From CAVVAL01 sp963740215 (lineage in GTDB: Bacteria; Actinomycetota; Actinomycetes; Mycobacteriales; Cryptosporangiaceae): a stretch of DNA of 64,000 nt. The stretch is from positions 310,001-374,000 of the forward strand of contig CAVUDJ010000005.1 of assembly GCA_963740215.1 (NCBI GenBank), read 5' to 3'. The notes under the pieces are model-generated. The model was not told where the DNA came from, searched no databases, and saw only the letters and a program-made list of their open reading frames with translations. Within the stretch, counting starts at the first letter, position 1. The number at the start of each line of letters is the position of its first letter. Below, in pieces: positions 45,501-53,031 of the stretch. A program made the translations under genes and the position numbers.

Positions 45501-45883
45501 TTGAAGAAGCCGCCCGCCCACACCGACAACCCGTCCGGCGCGACCAGCAGCGAGGTCACCTCGCCGTCGATCGCCGGCAGGAACGTCGTACTGAGCGCGC
45601 CCGTCGTGGCGTTGAACGCGAGGATGTTGTTCCTGGTCAGCGTCGTCGTCGAGCCGGCCGCCTGCACCTGACTGAACGCGCCGCCGATGATCATCGTGCT
45701 GCCCACCTGGACGATCGCATTGACCTGTCCGTTGAGCACGTTGGGGGTGAACGGCGCCGGCGACGCGCTCACTACCCGGTCATGGGGGATCTGGACGCCG
45801 TGAACCGGGGACGCCGTAATGGCGCCCACGCCGGTGATCAACGTTCCTACGGCCAGAATGGATAAAAAGCGGCGGCTTCGCAC
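42532..45883 (-). CDS. Giant secreted beta-propeller/PKD protein B with malectin insert, one frameshift
   Basis: About 1117 residues from a GTG at 45883 behind GGGAGGG. The signal and N-terminal propeller closely match protein A (NNILAFNATTGALSTTFLPA, VTSLLVAPDGLSVWAGGFFN). After LPGRVYQGGQIAMPPDPSVL it has an extra malectin-type carbohydrate-binding domain absent from protein A (YRINAGGASVPATLPGPDWS, RVFNVTVDGVPRLVNYDIVA). The half-propeller, a PKD domain (SDPDGGIVSWAWNFGDGG) and the C-terminal beta-sandwich ending ATMWTVALTD follow. The frame shifts near 44322, inside the malectin part. Tandem duplication with domain gain or loss explains the pair. Carbohydrate binding fits the polysaccharide locus. 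Confidence 0.85.
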
Positions 45884-45964
45884 GAGCCCTCCCAAATTTA
45901 CCTGGCAATGCTATTGAGGGCGCGGGCATACCGCGCTCCCATCAAACAGTTGATCGGTTCGCAT

Positions 45965-45994
45965 CCGGGGAAATACGGGCCGTTCGGTTGAACC
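45965..45994 (-). promoter_or_regulatory. Shared 30-bp upstream motif, copy B
   Basis: Partner of the motif at 42375-42404. It lies 81 bp upstream of paralogue B, in the divergent gap with the polymerase gene, which it could also affect. Confidence 0.55.
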
Positions 45995-46051
45995 GCTGCT
46001 CCTACCCTCGCCGGCGGATCGCGACAGAGGGCGGTATCAACGCCAGGTACC

Positions 46052-47521
46052 GTGAACTCTTCCGTACCGGATGAGCGGTACGTCGTCGTCACGCGGAGGG
46101 TGCGGAGAGTGGCTGCCGGGGTCGAGGCACGCCTGGGCACGGGTACCGCCGCCATGCCCGCCTCCGGGGCCGCACGCTGGCCCACGATCTGGTCCGGCGA
46201 GCGCCGCCGCGGCTGGTTCAATCTCCGTGACGGCTGGCCGCTCAGCGTCCTTTACCTGGGCTTTCCCCTGTGGTGGGTGCTCGGGCTTTCGGAGATCATC
46301 TTCGTCTTCGCGGCCGTCCCGATGGCGATCTGGCTCTACCGGAACCGCCCGGTCCGGTTACCTCGCGGCTTCGGGCTGTGGCTGCTCTTCCTCGGCTGGG
46401 TGCTCGTCGGCGTCTTCGTGCTGCAGTCGAGCGCGCCCGGCTCGATCCAGTCCGACGGTGGCTTCGGGCGGTACCTGACGTACGGCTACCGCCTCGCCGT
46501 GTACCTCGCGATCACGGTCGTCCTGCTGTACGTCGGCAATCACCGCGAGCGCAACCTGCCAGCCCGCCGAATTGCCCGATTACTGGGTTACCTGTTTGTC
46601 ATTGTCGTCATTGGCGGCCTTGTCGGCACATTTCTCCCGCAAATCGAATTCACGTCGGCGATCGAATACCTCATCCCGGGCGGCCTCCGTTCCAACGGGT
46701 TCGTCCAGGAGCTCGTCCACCCGCGTACGTCCTACGTACAGACCGTCCTCGGGTACGCCGAGAACCGCCCGACGGCGCCGTTCCGCTACGCCAACTCGTG
46801 GGGCGCCAACTACTCCCTGCTGCTGCCGTTCTTCCTGCTCAGCTGGCTCGGGCCCGGTGCCGGCTGGCGACGGTTCGCGGCGCCGGTCGTACTGATCGCC
46901 TCGGCCGCCCCCGTCGTCTACTCGCTCAACCGCGGACTCTGGGGAGCACTCGCACTCGGCGGCATCTACCTGGCGATCCGGCTCGCCGCGATGGGCCGCA
47001 TGATCGCCCTCAACGCGCTGGTCGGCGGCTTCATCGTCGCGGCTCTCCTGTTCCTCTTCTCCCCCCTCGGGACGCTCGCCTCCGAGCGGCTCGACCACCC
47101 GCACAGCAACGACCGGCGCGAGCAACTGTCGTCGCTGACGATCTCCAGCGTCGTCGAGGGATCCCCGATCATCGGGTACGGCACCACCCGCAACGTCCAG
47201 GGCAGCTTCTTCTCCATCGCCGGTGGCGAGACCGAGGCATGCCCGGGCTGCGGCGTACCCCCGCTCGGCACCCAGGGCGCCTTCTTCTCCGTCGTCTTCT
47301 TCCAGGGACTCGTCGGCGCCGCGCTGTTCCTCACGTTCTTCACCGTGCGGTTCTTCCGGCACTGGCGAGATCGGTCGCCGTACGCGATCGCCGGCTGCAC
47401 GATCCTGGTCATGTTTGGATCGGAGATCTTCGTCTACGACTTCAACGGACCACCGCTGTACACGCTGATGATCGCGCTCGCGCTGATGTGGCGCGGCGAG
47501 TCGCTGGAAGAGGACGCATGA
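46052..47521 (+). CDS. O-antigen ligase/polymerase-like membrane protein
   Basis: 489 residues with 10-12 membrane helices, starting at a GTG at 46052. WPLSVLYLGFPLWWVLGLSE, a long external loop near SDGGFGRYLTYGYRL, and IIGYGTTRNVQGSFFSIAGG followed by GTQGAFFSVVFFQGLVGAAL match the Wzy_C/WaaL family, where late external loops hold the active residues. It would polymerise or transfer lipid-linked repeat units outside the cell. The stop overlaps the next gene's start (ATGA), which opens a four-gene chain of overlapping genes. Confidence 0.85.
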   Translation: MNSSVPDERYVVVTRRVRRVAAGVEARLGTGTAAMPASGAARWPTIWSGERRRGWFNLRDGWPLSVLYLGFPLWWVLGLSEIIFVFAAVPMAIWLYRNRPVRLPRGFGLWLLFLGWVLVGVFVLQSSAPGSIQSDGGFGRYLTYGYRLAVYLAITVVLLYVGNHRERNLPARRIARLLGYLFVIVVIGGLVGTFLPQIEFTSAIEYLIPGGLRSNGFVQELVHPRTSYVQTVLGYAENRPTAPFRYANSWGANYSLLLPFFLLSWLGPGAGWRRFAAPVVLIASAAPVVYSLNRGLWGALALGGIYLAIRLAAMGRMIALNALVGGFIVAALLFLFSPLGTLASERLDHPHSNDRREQLSSLTISSVVEGSPIIGYGTTRNVQGSFFSIAGGETEACPGCGVPPLGTQGAFFSVVFFQGLVGAALFLTFFTVRFFRHWRDRSPYAIAGCTILVMFGSEIFVYDFNGPPLYTLMIALALMWRGESLEEDA

Positions 47522-48702
47522 CGGATATCCGGCTGCCTGCCGCCGCTGAGGACCTGGTCGCCACCGCGCAGGTCCTCTGGCCGGCACCGGCCACCGCCAC
47601 CCTCGTGCGCGGCGCCCGGCGGGAACCCGGCGAACGGGTGGTGCGTGAGTTCGCGTTCCTGCCGAACGCGCGGCGGCCCCGGCTGATCGTGCCGGTCGGT
47701 GTCCCGGCCGCCGCGGCGGCTGCGCTGCGGCGGTACAGCCAGGCGCTGGGGACGGTCGAGCGGTATGGCCGAGCGGCGCTCGCTGCGGTGTTCCGCACCG
47801 GGCTGGGCGAGCGGCTCCTGTCGGACCGGGTCCGGATCAGCGTCTCGGGCTCCGCGGTGGAGTCCGTCGAGGACGTGCTCGCGGAGCTGCTCGGCGAGCC
47901 GGTCGTGGTGAGCCTCGGCCTCGGTAACCGGCGGGCCAACCAGAAGCCGATCCTGCACGTCATGACACCTCGCGGCGAGACCAGGGCGTTCGTCAAGGTC
48001 GGCGACAACGACATGGCGAAGGCGCTCGTGCGCGGCGAGGCGGCGGCGCTGGAGTCCGTCGCGGCGCAGCCACTGCGGCTGGTGTCGGCTCCGGTCGTCC
48101 TCGGGCTCGTGCCGTGGAACGGCCTGGAGCTGCTGGTGCTGTCACCGCTGGCGACGTCGCCGTCGCGCGGTCGGGACGAGATCCCATACGCGGCGATCAC
48201 CGAGCTCGCTTGCGCTGGTGGGGTCAGCGAGGGTCGCCTGGCGGACAGCGTGTTCTGGAAGTCTCTGTGCGGTTCAGCGCTTCTGGATTCCGATCTCGCC
48301 GATCGGCTCCTGCGTGTGCTCGACGCCGTGGAGCAGCGGCACGGGCAGGACGTGCTCCGGTACGGCAACTGGCACGGCGACTTCACGCCCTGGAACCTGC
48401 AGTGGCGCGGCGACGGTATCCAGGTATGGGACTGGGAACGGTTCGCGTCCGGCGTCCCGCTCGGCTTCGACGTGCTGCACTACCGGCAGTCGATGCTCGG
48501 CGGCGTCTCCGGGCTGGCCGCGCACGCAGCTGCTGACCTGGGTCGCGTCGGCGTCCCGGCCGAGCTGGCCCGCGTCACGACCACGCTCTACCTCGTCGAA
48601 CTGTGCGTGCGGTACCTGGTCGCCTCGCAAGAGGGAACCGGCCAGCCACTCCGCGTCCATGCCAACGCCCTGCTCGACCACCTCACGAAGGAGCACCTGT
48701 GA
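47518..48702 (+). CDS. Aminoglycoside-phosphotransferase-fold kinase
   Basis: 394 residues. The C-terminal half has the APH fold: RAFVKVGDNDMAKALVRGEA (ATP lysine and glutamate), YGNWHGDFTPWNLQW (catalytic HGDxxxxN) and IQVWDWERFASGVPLGFDVL (metal aspartate). The N-terminal 150 residues form a separate alpha/beta region. Members in surface-glycan loci may phosphorylate a sugar or other small molecule. The real substrate is unknown. It is coupled by ATGA to the polymerase and by GTGA to the sulfotransferase. Confidence 0.85.
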   Translation: MTDIRLPAAAEDLVATAQVLWPAPATATLVRGARREPGERVVREFAFLPNARRPRLIVPVGVPAAAAAALRRYSQALGTVERYGRAALAAVFRTGLGERLLSDRVRISVSGSAVESVEDVLAELLGEPVVVSLGLGNRRANQKPILHVMTPRGETRAFVKVGDNDMAKALVRGEAAALESVAAQPLRLVSAPVVLGLVPWNGLELLVLSPLATSPSRGRDEIPYAAITELACAGGVSEGRLADSVFWKSLCGSALLDSDLADRLLRVLDAVEQRHGQDVLRYGNWHGDFTPWNLQWRGDGIQVWDWERFASGVPLGFDVLHYRQSMLGGVSGLAAHAAADLGRVGVPAELARVTTTLYLVELCVRYLVASQEGTGQPLRVHANALLDHLTKEHL

Positions 48703-49583
48703 TCTCGCGCAGTTCCGCGCCGCCGGCTGTCAAGGAGCTCGGGCGCCGCGTCGCCCGGGTCGTGGGCCAGGGCACCGCAGGCGTCCGGATGATGCCGGAC
48801 TTCCTGCTCGTCGGTGCCCAGCGCTCGGCGACGACGGCACTGCACCGCGCGCTCGCGTCGCACCCCGCCACCGTCGTGCCGCTGTTCCACAAGGGCATCA
48901 ACTACTTCGACGTCGGGTACTACCACAGTTCCAGCTGGTACCGCGGCCACTTCCCCGTGCGTGCCTACGCCGAGCGGCGCACCGCCTGCATCCCGGGCGG
49001 TCCGCGGACGTTCGAGTCCAGCGGGTACTACATGTTCCACCCGTGCGCGGGCGAGCGCATCCACCGCGACCTGCCCGACGTGAAGCTGCTGGTCACCCTC
49101 CGCGATCCGGTCGAGCGGGCGTACTCGCAGCACAAGCACGAAGTCATGCGCGGCTTCGAGACCGAGGAGTCGTTCGAGTGCGCGCTGGAGCTGGAGCCCG
49201 GGCGGCTGGCCGGCGAGGTCGAGAAGCTCCGCGCGGACCCGCGGTACGAGAGCTTCGCACACCGGCACCACTCGTACATGGCGAAGAGCCAGTACGTCGA
49301 CCAGCTCCGCCCGCTGCTCGCGTTGTTCGGGCCCGAGCGGGTGCACGTCGTCGACAGCGAGCGGTTCGGCGCCGAGCCGCAGGCGACGTTCGACGAGATC
49401 CTCGACTTCCTCGGGCTTCCGCCGTACCAGCCGGAGTCGTTCGGCCGATTCAACGCCCGCCCGCGCGACCCGATGGCCCAGATCACGCGCCGGCGGCTGC
49501 AAGCCCACTTCGATCCGTACGACACCGCGCTGGCCACGTTGCTCGGCCGCCCGCTGGCCTGGCGAGAGGGAGTCTCCCGATGA
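48699..49583 (+). CDS. PAPS-dependent sulfotransferase
   Basis: 294 residues from a GTG at 48699 after AAGGAG. The 5'-phosphosulfate loop is DFLLVGAQRSATTALHRALA and the 3'-phosphate motif is LLVTLRDPVERAYSQHKHEV. NYFDVGYYHSSSWYRGHFP and LDFLGLPPYQPESFGRFN match carbohydrate sulfotransferases of the heparan N-sulfotransferase type. It would add sulfate to a hydroxyl or amino group of the glycan. It is tightly coupled to the kinase and the ParB-methyltransferase genes. Confidence 0.92.
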   Translation: MISRSSAPPAVKELGRRVARVVGQGTAGVRMMPDFLLVGAQRSATTALHRALASHPATVVPLFHKGINYFDVGYYHSSSWYRGHFPVRAYAERRTACIPGGPRTFESSGYYMFHPCAGERIHRDLPDVKLLVTLRDPVERAYSQHKHEVMRGFETEESFECALELEPGRLAGEVEKLRADPRYESFAHRHHSYMAKSQYVDQLRPLLALFGPERVHVVDSERFGAEPQATFDEILDFLGLPPYQPESFGRFNARPRDPMAQITRRRLQAHFDPYDTALATLLGRPLAWREGVSR

Positions 49584-50854
49584 CGACATCGACGATGCGG
49601 CGGGTGCGGAACAAGTCGAAGGTGCTGGTCCGCAAGGGGTTACGGCGCGCTGCGCCCGCGCGCGCGGGACTTGGAAAGGCGCTGCGCCGCGCGCCGCTGC
49701 CGCTACGTGTCGCCGCGTCCAAGGTGCTGCTGCGGCGGCCGTGGTCGCTGACCGTCCCGGTCGACAAGCTGCTGCTCGGCGCCCAGAACGCGGGCGGGTA
49801 CTCGGCCGCCGACTTCGCCGCGGCTACCGGCGACCTGCTGTGGGCGTCGACGTCGGTCGCGGACGGGCCGCACGTGGCGCTGCTGCGGCTCGCCGCCGAG
49901 CGCGAGCTGACGGACAGCGAGATCCTCGACAGCCCGTACGGCGCGATGGCCCTCGCCGCGGTGCAGCACCAGGACGGGTACTTCGGCGCGACGGACGCTC
50001 CCGGGGTGGTCGGCGTCGCGCGCGCGTTCATCGCGGGCGGCGTCGCCGGGTCGGGGCACAGTAAGCCGGGCGACCCTGTGCTGGTGGCGCCGATCAAGTC
50101 GTCCGACCGCTACCAGGTACTCGACGGACACCACCGCATCGCGCGGGCGATCGTCAACGGGGAGCGCTCCGTCAGGATCACCGCGAAATGGTTGCCCGTG
50201 ACCACACCGCTGCAGGACATGCTCGCCACGATGAGCTGGCTCGACGGCGACCGGCAGCTCTACCAGCCGCTCCCCTCGCCCGAGCTGACCTGGCCCACCG
50301 TGCGGCGCTGCACGGACCGACTGGACAAGATGGTGGAGTTCCTCGGCGCCGACGCCGGCGGGTCCTATTTGGACGTGGCCAGCTGCTACGGCTGGTTCGT
50401 CTCGCAGTTCCACCAGCGGGGCTATCAGGCCGCCGGTATGGAACGCGACCCGCTCGCCGTGCCGCTCGGCCAGGCCGCGTACGGGCTGCCGGACGGTGTG
50501 ATCCAGATCGGCGACTGCGTCGAGCTGTTGCGCTCGGCCGGCCGCCAGTGGGACGTCGTGTCCTGCTTCAGCCTGCTGCACCACTTCGTGCTCGGCCGCG
50601 GATCCGTGAACGAGGTCGAGTTGATCAAGCTGCTCGACAGCGTCACCGGCAAGGTTCTGTTCTTCGACACCGGCCAGGACCACGAGGACTGGTTCAGCAC
50701 CTCGCTGCGCGGCTGGGACACCGAGCGGGTGGCGTCGTTCCTGCGTGAGCACACCACGTTCGACGAGATCATCGACCTAGGACCCGACGAGGACGCCGTG
50801 CCGCCGCACGAGCGCAACTACGGCCGGCACCTGTTCGCCTGCGTCCGTCGCTAG
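49580..50854 (+). CDS. ParB-like domain fused to a class I methyltransferase
   Basis: 424 residues. A basic N-terminus (VRNKSKVLVRKGLRRAAPAR) leads to a ParB/sulfiredoxin-like domain around residues 90-210 with VAPIKSSDRYQVLDGHHRIA, where DGHHR is the family hallmark. Residues 240-420 form a methyltransferase: GGSYLDVASCYGWFVSQFHQ, GMERDPLAVPLGQAAY and WDVVSCFSLLHHFVLGRG. In other proteins the DGHHR fold binds nucleotides. A kinase-like or sensing role in glycan methylation is possible. It is the last gene of the ATGA/GTGA chain. Confidence 0.82.
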   Translation: MTTSTMRRVRNKSKVLVRKGLRRAAPARAGLGKALRRAPLPLRVAASKVLLRRPWSLTVPVDKLLLGAQNAGGYSAADFAAATGDLLWASTSVADGPHVALLRLAAERELTDSEILDSPYGAMALAAVQHQDGYFGATDAPGVVGVARAFIAGGVAGSGHSKPGDPVLVAPIKSSDRYQVLDGHHRIARAIVNGERSVRITAKWLPVTTPLQDMLATMSWLDGDRQLYQPLPSPELTWPTVRRCTDRLDKMVEFLGADAGGSYLDVASCYGWFVSQFHQRGYQAAGMERDPLAVPLGQAAYGLPDGVIQIGDCVELLRSAGRQWDVVSCFSLLHHFVLGRGSVNEVELIKLLDSVTGKVLFFDTGQDHEDWFSTSLRGWDTERVASFLREHTTFDEIIDLGPDEDAVPPHERNYGRHLFACVRR

Positions 50855-50965
50855 CGGTTGGACCCCCCTCCACGAACCGGACTTTTCGGGAAGCCGTGCC
50901 TACACCGGGCACCGGTGCCCCAGTTTGCGCAGCAAGTCCGTTTCGCTGCTCGTGGCGGGGGGCCC

Positions 50966-51021
50966 GGCGCTCGCTCCTAGCAGTGGGCGGCCAGGCGCTC
51001 GCTCCTAGCGGTGGGCGGCCA
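50966..51021. repeat. 28-bp tandem duplication at the 3' end of the hydrolase gene
   Basis: Two adjacent units (GGCGCTCGCTCCTAGCAGTG and GGCGCTCGCTCCTAGCGGTG starts, 27 of 28 identical). The second unit contains the hydrolase stop codon, so the duplication copied the end of the gene into the intergenic region. Confidence 0.85.
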
Positions 51022-52054
51022 GGCCGGCCGCGGCGCTCGTAAAGGTCGGAGTGCGAGCGACCTCGCCGAACGCCTTGAGCGTCTGGGGTTCCTGCTCGAT
51101 GCGGTAGTCGCAGTCGTCGACCTGGCTGTTCCAGAGCTGGAGCGCCTTGAGCCGGGGGAACTTCTCCAGCGCGGCGGGGATCTCGGCGTACCAGCGCGCG
51201 GCGGCGGTCGGGTCGTCCGGGTCGTCCACCGTGCCGAACTCGCTCAGCATGAACGGCTTGCCCTTACCGATGGCCTGACCGTCGAGCCAGTCGTAGAACG
51301 GCTGGACCGTCTCCGCGAACGACTTCCACTCCCTGGGCTTGACCTTGCCGCTCATGCAGCCCGCGAAGTTGTAGGGATCCCAGGAGAGCCAGTCGACGTA
51401 CGCGTCGCCGGGGTAGACGCTCGGCACCGACGGCTGGTTCTTGTCGTACCCGGTGACGACCCAGACCCAGACGATGTTGCGGGCGTGCGCGCTGTAGATC
51501 TCGTGGATGTGACGCCAGGCGGCGACGAACTCGGCGGCCGTACCGCGCTGGCCGAGGCGTCTCGGCGAGTCGACCTCGTGGTCGAAGGTCACCATGACCG
51601 GCGAGCCGAGCGCGCCCAACCCCTTGGCCTGGGCGGTGAGGGCGTTGTCGAACTCTCCGGCGGTGATCCGGGACCAGGCGACTTCTGGTTTATCCGGCTT
51701 GTCGAACTCCTTGGCCTCGACGTTCACGTGCAGGAACCGGCCATCGGCGACAAGCTGAGCCTCGTTGCGCGCCGGGAGCGGCTTGTCGATGCCGTGAAAC
51801 TCGTAGACCAGGTCGAACGTGCGCTTCATGCCGCGCTCGAGGGTGGCGACGTCCGCGCCGCCGGCCGGGTCGACGCTTACCCCGATCAGCGCGCCACAGG
51901 TCGGCACGAGCTTGTCGTCAACCGGGCACTTGCCCGGATGGCTCTGCGGTGTGGTCGGCGTGACCGGCCCAGCCGGGGCCGTCTTCGCATCCGCGCACCC
52001 GGCCAGCAGCAGCGCGACGGTGAGGAGGGCTGCCGGGAATCGCCTTGAGTGCAT
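51005..52054 (-). CDS. Secreted GH26-like glycoside hydrolase lipoprotein
   Basis: 349 residues from ATG 52054. The signal FPAALLTVALLLAGCADAK has a lipobox. The mature protein has LIGVSVDPAGG, VMVTFDHEVDSPRRLGQRGT with a candidate acid/base glutamate, ARNIVWVWVVTGYDKNQPSV, YVDWLSWDPYNFAGC and KPFMLSEFGTVDDPDDPTAA with a candidate nucleophile. This is the barrel pattern of GH26-like mannanase or lyase-type hydrolases. Together with the hydrolase at 31 kb it brackets the polysaccharide locus. Confidence 0.82.
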   Translation of the reverse strand: MHSRRFPAALLTVALLLAGCADAKTAPAGPVTPTTPQSHPGKCPVDDKLVPTCGALIGVSVDPAGGADVATLERGMKRTFDLVYEFHGIDKPLPARNEAQLVADGRFLHVNVEAKEFDKPDKPEVAWSRITAGEFDNALTAQAKGLGALGSPVMVTFDHEVDSPRRLGQRGTAAEFVAAWRHIHEIYSAHARNIVWVWVVTGYDKNQPSVPSVYPGDAYVDWLSWDPYNFAGCMSGKVKPREWKSFAETVQPFYDWLDGQAIGKGKPFMLSEFGTVDDPDDPTAAARWYAEIPAALEKFPRLKALQLWNSQVDDCDYRIEQEPQTLKAFGEVARTPTFTSAAAGLAAHR

Positions 52055-52202
52055 GCGGGCGGAATCCTCCGGTGGTTGGCTGCGGTCAGGCCAGGCTACC
52101 CCCGGTTGGCGCTCGGGTACGGGCTGATGGGGACATTCCCCCCGCATGGCTGTGCTTGTCACCCGAACGTCGCTGTCGTACCCGGCCGCTAGGCTCGGGT
52201 AC

Positions 52203-52730
52203 GTGAATGTGTGGCTGGCGCTCGTTCCGGTCGTCGCGGGCGCGGCCATCGGTCTCATCCCTGCGTACCTGATCGAGCGACGACGAGAACGCAGCACGCT
52301 GGCGGTCCGCTGGGACATGTCGCTCTACCAGCTGTGCGCCGAGTTCACGGTGTCCGTGCGGCAGATGATCGCCGGGGCGGAGCAGACCGGTTTGGTCAGC
52401 GATCCCATCGTGCGCCGGCAGCGGCAGGAACAGCTCGACGAGTTCCGCGTACGGCTCCGCACGCTGCAGGAACAGATCCGCCTGCTCGGCAACAGCGAAC
52501 TGCAGAGCTCGGCGCGGCTCGTGCTGCACCATGCGTACGCCGTGCGGACGGTGGCGCTCGGCGGTCCCGACCCGCGCGCCGACGACTATCCGGGCACTGA
52601 TCCGCGCGAACGGCTGAACGCGTCGATACGCGGCTTCTACGTGGCGGCACGCAAGCAGCTTCGGGTGGACCACCCGCTGGACGTTTCGCCCGACGAGATA
52701 ATCCCGGAACGCCCGTTGAACCCGACCTGA
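52203..52730 (+). CDS. Single-pass membrane protein with helical domain, unknown
   Basis: 175 residues from a GTG at 52203 (an ATG at 52146 is a longer alternative). One helix, VWLALVPVVAGAAIGLIPAY, is followed by a basic stop-transfer segment LIERRRERSTLAVRW and a helical cytoplasmic domain, with possible coiled coil around RRQRQEQLDEFRVRLRTLQE. I do not recognise the family. Confidence 0.65.
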   Translation: MNVWLALVPVVAGAAIGLIPAYLIERRRERSTLAVRWDMSLYQLCAEFTVSVRQMIAGAEQTGLVSDPIVRRQRQEQLDEFRVRLRTLQEQIRLLGNSELQSSARLVLHHAYAVRTVALGGPDPRADDYPGTDPRERLNASIRGFYVAARKQLRVDHPLDVSPDEIIPERPLNPT

Positions 52731-52779
52731 TCCTCTCGCCCGCCGCTGGCTTCTGGTGGGCTCTAGCCCGAATCCCGCT

Positions 52780-52992
52780 TCAGCCTGAGGCCGTCCAGCG
52801 GTAGACCTGGCCGTCGCGCAGCTCGACCGAGTTCGGCGCGATCGCATGTGGACGCGCCGCGAGGTAGGCGAGGACGTTGGTGCGACCGCGTCGCTTCACA
52901 CCGTTCTCGGTCCAGTGCACGTAGGGGTGCAACACCTGCTTGAGCAGCGGCCAGTCCTGCCGTTCGATCGCATCCATCACGACGTGCTCCAC
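52780..52992 (-). CDS. Short SnoaL/NTF2-like protein
   Basis: 70 residues from a GTG at 52992. LLKQVLHPYVHWTENGVKRR then GRTNVLAYLAA and VELRDGQVYRWT follow the NTF2-like pattern, but the domain is shorter than the usual 110-130 residues. It may be a minimal or truncated member. It lies 39 bp upstream of a small gap and a large lipoprotein gene runs in the same direction upstream. Confidence 0.6.
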   Translation of the reverse strand: MEHVVMDAIERQDWPLLKQVLHPYVHWTENGVKRRGRTNVLAYLAARPHAIAPNSVELRDGQVYRWTASG

Positions 52993-53031
52993 CGCGCCAG
53001 TATGCGCAGGTCCACCGACGAAACACCCGAC

